A stretch of 64,000 bases of DNA from a virus. Positions within the stretch are counted from its first letter, which is position 1. The number at the start of each line of letters is the position of its first letter. The DNA lies in the IMG/VR virus record IMGVR_UViG_3300034356_000326, positions 1-64,000 of that record; one strand, given 5' to 3'. Of the stretch, positions 1 through 7,804 are shown one piece after another. The notes under the pieces were generated by a model. It did no database searches. It was not told where the DNA came from and saw only the letters and a list, made by a program, of their open reading frames with translations. Position numbers and translations under genes: made by a program.

Positions 1-2
1 TA

Positions 3-614
3 GTACAGTACAACAGAGGTGAGTTCACTGCGAACTTAATTCGTTCTGTATTTGGTGACTTATTCTACAGACGTGTGGATGTTAAAGACAGACGTGTTAA
101 AATGTACACTAATGAAGCTGGCTTTGACGTATTCCAACAAGCTTTAAAGACAGATGCTTTGAATTCTGGCTTAACTTTCATGGCTGATTCTGGTAACAGA
201 TACATGCAAGGAGAAGGACAACACATCACTTACAACTTTGCATTCGATGCAATGGTAACTCGTGAGACTGGTCGTGTTGAATTAATCCACTTGAAAGAGT
301 TAGACCTTCCTCAAACAAATTTAGAATTTGGACAGAACAAGAAGTCAACTCCAGTATTTATGGTGTTTGATGTATCTCCAATGTCTGATGGTTCTATGAT
401 CAATAATATTCGTGAAGTACGTATGAAGGGTGCACCTTCTATGACTTGGGGTTATATCGATGGTACTCGTCACCACTTAGGCTTTGCTAAGTCTCAAGGT
501 ATGAGTTCTGCGAACAAGTTCCCTGGATATGAGATTTGGATGAAGGATCGTTGTGATGTATTCATTGAAGATTTATCTAGAACAGTATTGATTGAAGAAA
601 TTCCTCAATTCTAA
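3..614 (+). CDS. Probable major capsid protein, C-terminal part (5' truncated)
   Basis: The reading frame is open to the left window edge, so only about the last 203 residues are seen; the in-frame GTG at 75 is internal, not the start. The visible part is a mixed alpha/beta sequence ending in EEIPQF, with the conserved-looking stretches NLIRSVFGDLFYRR and GYIDGTRHHLGF. I recognise the general look of the C-terminal domain of crAss-like major capsid proteins, and its place just ahead of the head and tail genes fits, but I cannot show the HK97 fold from this fragment. It has no membrane segment and no catalytic motif. The gene is followed by a 190-bp non-coding region packed with hairpins, consistent with a highly expressed gene whose transcript end is controlled. 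It could be another abundant head protein. Confidence 0.6.
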   Translation, partial: VQYNRGEFTANLIRSVFGDLFYRRVDVKDRRVKMYTNEAGFDVFQQALKTDALNSGLTFMADSGNRYMQGEGQHITYNFAFDAMVTRETGRVELIHLKELDLPQTNLEFGQNKKSTPVFMVFDVSPMSDGSMINNIREVRMKGAPSMTWGYIDGTRHHLGFAKSQGMSSANKFPGYEIWMKDRCDVFIEDLSRTVLIEEIPQF

Positions 615-619
615 TAATG

Positions 620-776
620 CCCCTCTAAGGATAGTATTCTTAGACTGACACCTCTGGTGTTTCGCATAAAAAAATCAGAAGACGTTCCCCCCACATCCCA
701 GTGGGGGAGTCTTCTAACACAGATGGACATGTACAAGTAAATTCTGTACAGTGTTCCCTTCGATGGGAACCATCTG
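620..776 (+). promoter_or_regulatory. Structured intergenic RNA: four consecutive hairpin units incl. a three-way junction
   Basis: Nearly the whole gap between the capsid gene and the next gene folds. Helix 1 pairs 624-629 with 639-644. Helix 2 pairs 648-652 with 656-660 around a 3-nt loop. Helix 3 pairs 677-683 with 709-715 and continues as 688-694 with 701-707 (C-run against G-run). Then 720-725 pairs with 771-776 and encloses two helices, 727-735 with 745-752 (one bulge) and 753-758 with 765-770, making a compact three-way junction with almost no unpaired linker. Helix 3 has no T-run on the plus strand but an A-run before it, so as a simple terminator it would work leftward. I infer an mRNA-stabilising, processing or attenuation element; no TAnnTTTG promoter box is seen here. 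Confidence 0.6.
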
Positions 777-804
777 CAAATAAACCAAATAAAAACAACT
801 ACAT

Positions 805-1773
805 ATGGGCAAGATAGGAAAAATATCTACTATTAAAAAAGACTACAACAATTCTCAGTTACAAACAATGCAAGGTGGACTTGCATCAAGAGGCTACACA
901 AGAATTCCTGGTACAGGAGTTTTTAAATATCCTTATAAAGAATTGGATGGTCAGTACAGAACAGGCTTAGATCCAAAGGCTGCTTACATCAGAAGAATCT
1001 CTGATCCTCTTGAAAGAGAGATGGAGATTGAAAGAGTAACAGAATTAAGAGACAAGCTAGAAGCAGCATTAGGTGGTGTTGACTTAGGTCCTCGTTCTCA
1101 GTTCTGGAACTATGGCTTATCAACTTCTGTTGATGATTCCTTACACGTACAACCTGTTAAGCTTATGGATGGCGACAATTATTATGATTTGTCAATGCCA
1201 TTGCAAGAGCTAGCATTCTCATGGTTGAGAGTTCATCCAACAATTGCTTCTAGCTATCAAGCTTGGGAGCGTGGTGAATTCCCTGCAGACATTCAATATT
1301 ATGTTGCAGATGATGAGATTGAAAACAAGGTGATGTTTAAAAAGAAACAACTTATTAATAAAGCTATTGTTAAGTTTGATTCTATGACTCCTGAGAAGAA
1401 GAAGAAAGTGGCTCGTCTACTTGGTCTTCCAGTATCTGATGATTCTAAAGAAGAAGCAGTTTACAATCAGGTGGATAACCTCCTAAAACAAACAGAATTC
1501 AAGAATGGCAAATATCAAGGTTTGAACCCTATAGAAGTGTTCAACAGATTTGCAGATATGAAAGAAAACTTGCTCCATATCAAAGACCTAGTAAAACAAG
1601 CTGTTGCTCATTCAATTTATAGAGTGAGACCTAATGGTAGAGTTTTTGAAGGTGAATTTGAAATAGCAGTTGATGAAGATGATTTAGTTAAATTCCTTGC
1701 AGATGAAGACAACCAAGATCAGTTATTGACTTTGGAAGGCAAATTAAAAGGAAAAAAAATAGCCTCATTATGA
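805..1773 (+). CDS. Conserved virion-module protein downstream of capsid gene
   Basis: This 322-residue soluble protein of unknown function starts at an ATG preceded by an A-rich leader (AACTACAT), the same leader type seen before the gene at 10860. The N-terminal third is basic and Gly/Tyr-rich. The middle holds an aromatic-rich region (SQFWNYGLS, AFSWLRVHP). The last 150 residues are charged and mostly helical with a Lys cluster (PEKKKKV) and an acidic tail region. There is no signal peptide or membrane segment. Its stop codon overlaps the start of the next gene by 4 bp, so the two are probably translated together. Its place directly after the capsid gene suggests a head-completion or auxiliary head protein, but I recognise no named family. 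Confidence 0.75.
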   Translation: MGKIGKISTIKKDYNNSQLQTMQGGLASRGYTRIPGTGVFKYPYKELDGQYRTGLDPKAAYIRRISDPLEREMEIERVTELRDKLEAALGGVDLGPRSQFWNYGLSTSVDDSLHVQPVKLMDGDNYYDLSMPLQELAFSWLRVHPTIASSYQAWERGEFPADIQYYVADDEIENKVMFKKKQLINKAIVKFDSMTPEKKKKVARLLGLPVSDDSKEEAVYNQVDNLLKQTEFKNGKYQGLNPIEVFNRFADMKENLLHIKDLVKQAVAHSIYRVRPNGRVFEGEFEIAVDEDDLVKFLADEDNQDQLLTLEGKLKGKKIASL

Positions 1774-2501
1774 TCCCAGTAGATAGTTTATTATATAAGA
1801 TTGACCAGAAACTAAATAAACTATCAACAAATGAGCATCAACAAATTAACCTAGAAGATAAGATTCTAGCACTTAACGAAGCTCAGATAAAGCTAATAAA
1901 GCAAAAGGTTGATGGTACTAGTACAAACTCTGGTTATGGGTTGGATGCATTTAAAAAACGCTATGAAGACCTTCAAAGTTTAGTTATCACCTATAACAAT
2001 CAACCTTTGCCTTTAGCATTAAAGAATGCACAGTTGAATCAGTATTTTGCAAGTCTTAATGTTTTGACTCCAAAATATATGTTCTATCTTGATAGTTATA
2101 TATTAGCAGACAAAGGAAGATGTACAAATAGAAAGATATGGATAAATAGAGATTTGGCTAAACATGGTGACATTCAGTTTATACTAACTAATGACAACTA
2201 CAAGCCTTCTTTCGAATATCAAGAAACATTTAACTTTCTATCCTCTGACGAGATATCTATATTTACAGATGGTACATTTACACCAAAAGATATTTACATA
2301 TCATATATGAGATATCCAGTGTACATTAACAAGACAGGATATATCATGTTAGATGGCTTGCCTTCTTTTGATCAAAACTGTGAACTTGAGACTTACTTAG
2401 AAGATGAGTTGTTGGATCTTACAGTACAAAACTTGGCAATGTATACAGAAAACCAAAGTGCTGTTCAAAGCTCAATCTATAGAATACAAACAAACGAATA
2501 A
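1770..2501 (+). CDS. Putative head or connector structural protein
   Basis: A 243-residue protein, translationally coupled to the upstream gene by an ATGA overlap. The first 65 residues are a helical, charged segment (DQKLNKLSTNEHQQINLEDK) and the rest is aromatic-rich mixed alpha/beta with many Tyr and Asn, as is common in phage connector or ring subunits. There is no enzyme motif, signal peptide or membrane helix. The acidic C-terminal region (ELETYLEDELLDLT) is followed by a helix. It sits between the capsid gene and the tail genes, so a virion role is likely, but the exact part is not decided by the sequence. Confidence 0.7.
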   Translation: MIPVDSLLYKIDQKLNKLSTNEHQQINLEDKILALNEAQIKLIKQKVDGTSTNSGYGLDAFKKRYEDLQSLVITYNNQPLPLALKNAQLNQYFASLNVLTPKYMFYLDSYILADKGRCTNRKIWINRDLAKHGDIQFILTNDNYKPSFEYQETFNFLSSDEISIFTDGTFTPKDIYISYMRYPVYINKTGYIMLDGLPSFDQNCELETYLEDELLDLTVQNLAMYTENQSAVQSSIYRIQTNE

Positions 2502-2527
2502 TTTTTCACAATTAAATATAAAGCAAA

Positions 2528-3688
2528 ATGGCTGATTTTTCATTAACCACCCTCTTTGTAGTACCAGTAGGAAACACATTACCTAGCTCTGGATCTACAC
2601 AGAATTTAACAGCTGGTCAAGTAGGTATTTTCCTAAATGACTATAGTGTTGCTACATCTAGTAACATCGCTGATGCCCCTTATTTCTATGTTGCTCAAGG
2701 TAGAACAAACACGTATTTACAAGGCTCTAAGCGTTCAGACAAAATTGCTGGATGTGTAACTGGTGCTGCTTGTAAGTCAAACGTAACTGAATGGTACAAG
2801 TCTAATGGTTGTGCAACTGCTGTAAATCAAGTTACTGATGTAACTGGTTTCACAGTTAAACCTGGTGAGATTGTAACATTAACTTTACGTGGTTTCTCTA
2901 GCTACTTAGAAACATTGTACTTCAATGGTTTCACTCGTTCTGTAACAGTTAATGCTCCATGTCTTGGATGTGGTGACGATCCTTGTACAGATGTAGATGT
3001 GCCTGCATTGATTGATGATCTTATCTATCATTTAGAGTTAGATGCTCCAGGTAACAATCCTGATAACATCACTTTAAATCAATTTTACCAATTCCAAAGA
3101 CTTGGTAACAATGCAAATGCGTTCTTACGTATCACTGGTAAACCATTGACTAAATATGGCCAGCCTTGTGACGTTGCTGCATTCCCTTGGGAGTATGACA
3201 GATTCTACTTCAGAACTTTCATCTTCTCTGGTCCAGCTACAACTGCTGATTTCATTGTTGATGATCCTTGTAACAGAGTTGCTACTCCAGTGATTAGACA
3301 ACGTTCTAACTATCCTGTTGGTACTTCTGCTGAAGTTCAACAATTAGAGAAGAACTTCTATAGCTACCAAGCTGGTTACTTAAAGCATTTATACAGAATG
3401 GGTGGTTACAACGAGAACTTTGAGTCTTGGGTAACTGATGGTCAAATCTATGATTTGTACTATATCAAATTCAATGAGTATAATAAATCTGAGTACCAAT
3501 GGGGTGACTATATCTATGAAGATAGCACAGTGATTATTGCTGTTCCTAGCAATCAAACAACTGCTATCGAAGCTATATTAGAAGCTGCTTTAGGAACTGT
3601 TGCTGGAGATACATCTTGTATCACTACAACTAGTACTACAACTACTGTATGGCCTAGTACTTCAACAACAACTACTTTGATCCCTTAA
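2528..3688 (+). CDS. Probable major virion surface protein with C-terminal Thr-rich tail
   Basis: A 386-residue protein of beta-rich composition with repeated Thr-Ser-Val stretches and two Cys clusters (CVTGAACKS near residue 78 and CLGCGDDPC near 150). The body looks like an abundant structural protein: Gly/Asn/Thr-rich, without membrane helix or catalytic motif. The last 25 residues are a low-complexity Thr/Ser tail encoded by ACA/ACT repeats (about 3620-3680), the same linker type seen in at least five other virion proteins of this window. A strong intrinsic terminator follows 27 bp after the stop, so this gene closes the capsid transcription unit, which fits high expression. It may be a head decoration protein or a tail component. 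Confidence 0.65.
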   Translation: MADFSLTTLFVVPVGNTLPSSGSTQNLTAGQVGIFLNDYSVATSSNIADAPYFYVAQGRTNTYLQGSKRSDKIAGCVTGAACKSNVTEWYKSNGCATAVNQVTDVTGFTVKPGEIVTLTLRGFSSYLETLYFNGFTRSVTVNAPCLGCGDDPCTDVDVPALIDDLIYHLELDAPGNNPDNITLNQFYQFQRLGNNANAFLRITGKPLTKYGQPCDVAAFPWEYDRFYFRTFIFSGPATTADFIVDDPCNRVATPVIRQRSNYPVGTSAEVQQLEKNFYSYQAGYLKHLYRMGGYNENFESWVTDGQIYDLYYIKFNEYNKSEYQWGDYIYEDSTVIIAVPSNQTTAIEAILEAALGTVAGDTSCITTTSTTTTVWPSTSTTTTLIP

Positions 3689-3714
3689 GAACTAAGGTAA
3701 GATCATATTAACCT

Positions 3715-3758
3715 ATGCCAGAGGGTGAGAGGATATCTCAAATCCTCTGGCATTTTTA
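3715..3758 (+). terminator. Strong intrinsic terminator closing the capsid gene block
   Basis: A perfect 10-bp stem (3715-3724 pairs with 3744-3753) is followed by five T residues. The loop itself contains a second 5-bp stem (TGAGA/TCTCA). The next start codon is only about 12 bp downstream and no Bacteroidetes promoter box lies between, so the terminator probably works as a partial brake that lowers expression of the following genes rather than as an absolute stop. Confidence 0.85.
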
Positions 3759-3769
3759 TTATATAAATC

Positions 3770-4327
3770 ATGACATTAGATTTTTTAGTAATTAACACTT
3801 ATGATACTAGCACATTAGCAATAGCTGATACGTCTGTGTATAATACAAATCCACCAAGTGTTAGTTCTCCAACTATGCAAATAACTGTGCCTGGTTATAC
3901 TGTTCCTGTAGCTATTCCTTTCAATGTTCAACAAATAAATACTTATAACTCAATTATATTGGGTTTAACTGCTTTTCCTGCTATTTCTCCATTACCTGAT
4001 GGTGTATATTTTTTAAAATATTCAGTGGCTCCAGCAAATACTAATTATGTAGAAAAAAACATAATGCGTACAAATGCTATTCAGGAAAAGTTTGATAGTG
4101 CTTTTATGAAACTTGATATGATGGAATGTGATTCAGCTATCAGAACCCAAGCTAAGGTGGTATTAAATAGTGTATATTATATGATTCAAGGATCTATAGC
4201 AGCAGCTAATAACTGTGCAATTGATACAGCTAACAGATTGTACAATCAAGCTAATAGACAACTTGACTATTTTATTGCTAACCAATGTGGTTGTACAGGA
4301 AACAACTATATAATTAATTTCTACTAA
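3770..4327 (+). CDS. Small virion-module protein, unknown function
   Basis: A 185-residue protein. The N-terminal 95 residues look like a beta-sandwich (alternating Val/Thr/Pro, DGVYFLKYSVAP), and the C-terminal 90 residues are a helical bundle with paired cysteines (MMECDSA, NNCAID, NQCGC). The arrangement of a beta-domain followed by helices with Cys pairs recalls adaptor or chaperone-like subunits of phage tails, but I do not recognise a family. It starts immediately after the terminator of the capsid block, and its stop is followed one base later by the next start. A virion or assembly role is inferred only from position. Confidence 0.7.
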   Translation: MTLDFLVINTYDTSTLAIADTSVYNTNPPSVSSPTMQITVPGYTVPVAIPFNVQQINTYNSIILGLTAFPAISPLPDGVYFLKYSVAPANTNYVEKNIMRTNAIQEKFDSAFMKLDMMECDSAIRTQAKVVLNSVYYMIQGSIAAANNCAIDTANRLYNQANRQLDYFIANQCGCTGNNYIINFY

Positions 4328-4328
4328 T

Positions 4329-4481
4329 ATGGCAAACTGTAGAGGATGTGGCATGAAAGTTGGATGTGGCTGTCAGTTGATTAATGGCCTATGTTCAGCT
4401 TGTCACAACAAAGCAAAAAATGCTCTAAAAAGATTAAAAGATGCTTACACCAAGATTGACAGATTGTGTAATAAATGGTAG
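4329..4481 (+). CDS. Small cysteine-rich (CxxC) protein
   Basis: This 50-residue ORF is read directly from the sequence: ATG at 4329, TAG stop at 4479-4481. Six of its first 25 residues are Cys (CRGCG, CGC, LCSAC), followed by a Lys-rich amphipathic helix (KAKNALKRLKDAY). The two CxxC pairs suggest a zinc-ribbon mini-protein. It starts one base after the stop of the upstream gene and overlaps the next gene by 41 bp in another frame, which is usual for a real phage mini-gene. I recall similar short Cys-rich proteins near fibre genes of freshwater phages. A role in assembly or metal-stabilised binding is only a guess. The use of TAG as stop here argues for the standard bacterial code. Confidence 0.65.
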   Translation: MANCRGCGMKVGCGCQLINGLCSACHNKAKNALKRLKDAYTKIDRLCNKW

Positions 4482-4716
4482 TATCCCAGCAACTCTTACA
4501 CAAATTGATGCAAGGTTGACATATTGGGCAAATATTGAATATAACAATATCTCCTTTTCTACCAATACTTACATCCCTGGGGATGTAATAGGAGATTTAC
4601 TAAATTACAAACGTATATTAGAATATAGATCTTGTAATCCAGATTATGCTATGGTGTGTGGTCTTCCCACTACCTCTCAAGTTATAAGCAGGGTTAAAAT
4701 TCTAATTAATAAATAA
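4441..4716 (+). CDS. Small protein of unknown function
   Basis: A 91-residue protein whose ATG lies inside the preceding Cys-rich mini-gene (41-bp overlap, different frame), suggesting coupled translation. It is mostly helical with a few hydrophobic residues, contains Cys at three positions (TDCVIN, YRSCNPDYAMVC) and ends with a basic helix (RVKILINK). It has no membrane segment, signal peptide or known motif. It precedes the tail-collar fibre gene by 8 bp, so all of 3770-5882 probably belongs to one transcription unit. A shorter start inside the ORF cannot be excluded, but the first ATG gives the tightest packing. Confidence 0.6.
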   Translation: MLTPRLTDCVINGSIPATLTQIDARLTYWANIEYNNISFSTNTYIPGDVIGDLLNYKRILEYRSCNPDYAMVCGLPTTSQVISRVKILINK

Positions 4717-4724
4717 ATTATAAT

Positions 4725-5882
4725 ATGTCTTGCGAAAGTTGCTACAATGGTTGTGTTGATATAGTATCTGATAAGTGTGTCAGATATACAGGAGTTACGT
4801 ATGCCTCAGTGGGCATTGATGCTGGTGATTCTTTATACCAAGTAGAGATTGCTTTGATAGAAAAAGTCATTTCTTTCTTGAATGGATCTGGTATAAACAT
4901 TAGTATAAACCCTACTTTTTTATGTAACTACATGCAGACATTTTTACCTGCAGGTAGTACTTTTACACTTCCTACAATAATTTCAGGAATTGTAAGAGCT
5001 ATTTGTGATATTAACACTCGTGTTGTTAGTATTAATAATACACTAACTATATTAAATGCTGATTATACAATTGGCTGTCTTACAGGAGTTACAGCTTCTT
5101 CTGACACTCATGATATTGTTCAGGCTACTATAAATAAACTTTGTGCAGTTTCAACTGATCTTACTGCTCTTACTCTTAATGTAAATACAAACTATGTTAA
5201 GTTAGCAGATCTTGATGCTTTGATTGCTGCATATATTGCAGGTACATCAGGTGGTGGTTCTACCCAACAGTATTTAAAAATGGTTCCATTTGTAGCCTAT
5301 GAATATTATGGACCATTAACAAACTTTGATGGATCAGGTATTGGCATCCCAGCAAATGGTTTCTTCAAAGTATATTTATGTAATGGTCTAAATGGCACCC
5401 CTGATAGAAGAGGACGTGCTGCTGTAGGAGCCATTCAAAATGTACCAGGTGCTCCATTAGATGCTGCAGTAAATCCTGCTAATGCTGGTAATCCAAACTA
5501 TGCTTTGTATAACACAGCAGGAGCAAACACTGTAACTTTGATTACATCACAAATTCCTGTACATAGTCATAATGCTACTGTAGTGGCATCTGGATCAGTG
5601 CCAAACCACACTCACATAATAATGGGAGGATCAGGTCCTGGTAATAGTCCTGCTCCAAATGCATTACAAGTTATGGCAAATGAAAAAGGAGATGGTGGTA
5701 ATGCAAGTTATAAATTTTCAATTGCTAGTTCTCAAGTACATAACTCTGGTATAAGTAGTGCAAGTGGAGCTGGTCCTGTAGCACTTAGTGTGGCTGTTTC
5801 AAACAGCGATACAGGTAGTGGAGGAGCTCATCCTAACATACAACCTGTAATAGCTGCATATTATATTATGTATATTCCTTAA
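4725..5882 (+). CDS. Tail fibre/tip protein with phage tail-collar domain
   Basis: A 385-residue protein. Residues 1-50 have a Cys-rich start (SCESCYNGC) followed by a docking-like segment (VRYTGVTYASVGIDAGDSL) also found in the fibre proteins at 5904 and 47710. Residues 50-180 are helical/beta with hydrophobic heptads. Residues ~185-385 match the tail-collar pattern: a Pro-Asp-Arg-Arg-Gly-Arg element (PDRRGRAAVGA), histidine-rich turns (IPVHSHNAT, PNHTH) and the typical end HPNIQPVIAAYYIMYIP. Known collar domains bind metal through such His and form trimeric tips. It heads a fibre gene cluster. A receptor-binding or fibre-tip role is likely; the partner is unknown. Confidence 0.8.
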   Translation: MSCESCYNGCVDIVSDKCVRYTGVTYASVGIDAGDSLYQVEIALIEKVISFLNGSGINISINPTFLCNYMQTFLPAGSTFTLPTIISGIVRAICDINTRVVSINNTLTILNADYTIGCLTGVTASSDTHDIVQATINKLCAVSTDLTALTLNVNTNYVKLADLDALIAAYIAGTSGGGSTQQYLKMVPFVAYEYYGPLTNFDGSGIGIPANGFFKVYLCNGLNGTPDRRGRAAVGAIQNVPGAPLDAAVNPANAGNPNYALYNTAGANTVTLITSQIPVHSHNATVVASGSVPNHTHIIMGGSGPGNSPAPNALQVMANEKGDGGNASYKFSIASSQVHNSGISSASGAGPVALSVAVSNSDTGSGGAHPNIQPVIAAYYIMYIP

Positions 5883-5903
5883 TCTATTTAAACTAACTAT
5901 AAA

Positions 5904-7802
5904 ATGTCTTGTTCTTCTTGCTATCCTAATCCTAATCCTTGTTACACTGCATATTATCAACCTGGTCAAAACTGTGGTTGTTGTGGTGGTGTAGTGGGTG
6001 ATTGTGGATGTGTTGGTACTGCTGGCACTGCTGGCACTGGTGGCTGGGGCTGCTGGTGTGGTGCTACAGGCTGTGCAGATGCTCCTTATAATAGTAATAA
6101 TACTGTCTATGTTGGACCTAATCTTCCTAACTCAGGTGTTAACACTTGTGACACTTTAACCACTGCATTAGAAAAAATTGACTATGTAGTAACAGGTGGT
6201 GGAGGTGGTGGAAAAAATGGAACATCAGGAACTAGTGGAACTCCTAGTACAAGTGGTTCTTCTGGAACCTCTGGTTCTTCTGGCTCTAGTGGTGTAACTG
6301 GTGCTCAAGGTGCTGCTGGTGTAAATGGTACAGCAGGTTCTTCTGGTACATCAGCTTTGTCTGGTTCTTCTGGATCTTCTGGAAGTTCAGGAACTGCTGG
6401 TAAAAATGGTTCTAGTGGTGTTGATGGTAGTTCTGGAATCAGTGGTAGTAGTGGTACAAGTGGAAATTCAGGATCAAGTGGTAATAGTGGTACAAGTGGT
6501 ACTGATGGCTCTAGTGGAACAGCAGGAACAGCAGGAACAGCAGGAGCTGACGGAGCTAATGGAAGCAGTGGCACAAGTGGTCAAAATGCAACCAGTGGTA
6601 CAGCAGGACTATCAGGTGATAAATATGCTACAACATCAGTTAGCTCATTTACACTAGGAAGTGGAGGTACAATTACTGTTGGTACAGGACTTTCTTATAC
6701 CATAGCACAATCTGTATTAATTTCATTTAATGGATCAAACTATCAAACTTCTCCAGTTACATCTTATAACTCTGGAACAGGTGTTTTAGTTTTAGGTACA
6801 CCAAGTGCTACTGTAGGTTCAGGAACTTATAGTTCTTGGACAGTTAACTTAGCAGGAGCTGCAGGTGGTAATGGTTCTAGTGGTACTTCTGGTTCTTCTG
6901 GAACAAATGGTACAGCTGGTACTAGTGGTACGTCTGGTACAGCTGGTACTTCTGGTACTAATGGAACAACTGGCACTTCTGGAACAACAGGTACAAGTGG
7001 AACAAATGGAACTTCTGGTTCTAGTGGTACTAGTGGTACCAATGGAACAACTGGTACAAATGGATCATCAGGGTCTAGTGGATCTTCAGGTTCATCTGGC
7101 TCTTCTGGATCATCAGGTAGCTCTGGATCTTCTGGGGTTAGTGGTACTAGTGGATCTTCTGGTGTATCTAATAGTATTTCTGGTGCTACTAATCAAGTTC
7201 TTAAATATAGTAGTGCTACTTCTGCTGTAGGATGTTCTATATATGATGATGATAATTATACATCAATAGGTGGTCCTAATCCAGGATCAAGACTTAATGT
7301 ATATCTAGGTAATGGTCAACCAGCAGGAAACTATGTTGCAGATTTTGCAGGCATAGAACCATACGTTACAGTTAGAGCATTAGGTGGTAGTAATACTGCT
7401 ACATTACAATTACTTCCTACATCAGGTTATACAGCATTTATTGGTAACTATAATGGTGGAGGTGTGATAATTAGAGCAATGAATGCTGATGTGGTTACAA
7501 TTGATTCATCTGGTGTTACAGCTCCAGCATTTTTTGAAACTTCTGATATTAGGTATAAGGATGTATTAGAATGGAACCCAGAAATAAATGTGCTTGGAAT
7601 AGATGTAATTAAATTTAAGCGTACTGATATTGTAACTAATACAATTAACTATGGTTATTCAGCTCAACAAGTACAAGAAATTATTCCTGATGTTGTTAAT
7701 GAGATAGATGAAAAGTTAAGTGTAAACTACATAGCTGTTCATACATTAAAGATAGCAGCATTAGAAAAACGTATTGCAGAACTTGAAGCTAAATTAAAAT
7801 AA
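5904..7802 (+). CDS. Collagen-like tail fibre with C-terminal S74 chaperone domain
   Basis: A 632-residue modular fibre. Residues 1-57 are unusually Cys-rich (SCSSCY, NCGCCGG, CGC, GCWCG). Residues ~65-98 repeat the fibre docking segment (NNTVYVGPNLPNSGVNT). Residues ~100-236 and ~323-425 are Gly-Ser-Thr collagen-like repeats of the type GTSGSSG. Between them, residues 238-322 hold a beta-module found again in the genes at 47710 and 49795. Residues ~430-546 form a beta-rich head. From residue 547 (SDIRYKDVL) to the end lies an intramolecular chaperone domain of the endosialidase/peptidase S74 type, ending in a coiled coil (LEKRIAELEAKL); such domains trimerise the fibre and usually cut themselves off. 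It is a virion surface fibre, probably receptor-binding. Confidence 0.85.
   Translation: MSCSSCYPNPNPCYTAYYQPGQNCGCCGGVVGDCGCVGTAGTAGTGGWGCWCGATGCADAPYNSNNTVYVGPNLPNSGVNTCDTLTTALEKIDYVVTGGGGGGKNGTSGTSGTPSTSGSSGTSGSSGSSGVTGAQGAAGVNGTAGSSGTSALSGSSGSSGSSGTAGKNGSSGVDGSSGISGSSGTSGNSGSSGNSGTSGTDGSSGTAGTAGTAGADGANGSSGTSGQNATSGTAGLSGDKYATTSVSSFTLGSGGTITVGTGLSYTIAQSVLISFNGSNYQTSPVTSYNSGTGVLVLGTPSATVGSGTYSSWTVNLAGAAGGNGSSGTSGSSGTNGTAGTSGTSGTAGTSGTNGTTGTSGTTGTSGTNGTSGSSGTSGTNGTTGTNGSSGSSGSSGSSGSSGSSGSSGSSGVSGTSGSSGVSNSISGATNQVLKYSSATSAVGCSIYDDDNYTSIGGPNPGSRLNVYLGNGQPAGNYVADFAGIEPYVTVRALGGSNTATLQLLPTSGYTAFIGNYNGGGVIIRAMNADVVTIDSSGVTAPAFFETSDIRYKDVLEWNPEINVLGIDVIKFKRTDIVTNTINYGYSAQQVQEIIPDVVNEIDEKLSVNYIAVHTLKIAALEKRIAELEAKLK
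6211..6612 (+). repeat. Collagen-like Gly-Ser-Thr repeat tract 1 (fibre at 5904)
   Basis: Degenerate 9-bp repeats encode G-[ST]-[SA]-type triplets (GTSGSSG) without Pro or Lys. The DNA is repetitive enough to recombine with the other tracts of this class in the window. Confidence 0.9.
6868..7160 (+). repeat. Collagen-like Gly-Ser-Thr repeat tract 2 (fibre at 5904)
   Basis: This is the second tract of the same gene, after the beta-module. It ends in a nearly pure Gly-Ser-Ser run. Confidence 0.9.
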
Positions 7803-7804
7803 TA

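Noticed and set aside
677-715. Simple plus-strand terminator after the capsid gene
   Set aside because: The stem is strong but followed by CTAACAC, not T-rich. The T-run is on the minus strand, where no gene ends here. I keep it as a structured element instead.
6305-7042. Long Pro/Val/Leu-rich minus-strand ORFs opposite the collagen-like tracts (also near 47868-48944, 49263-49760, 49950-50297 and 51123-51767)
   Set aside because: They are the antisense reading of Gly-Ser-Thr repeats, have periodic low-complexity sequence, lack promoters and lie inside clear fibre genes.
6325-7230. Plus-strand Leu/Val/Gln-rich ORFs in a second frame of the repeat tracts
   Set aside because: They are frame-shifted translations of the same repeats, without start context or conserved domains.
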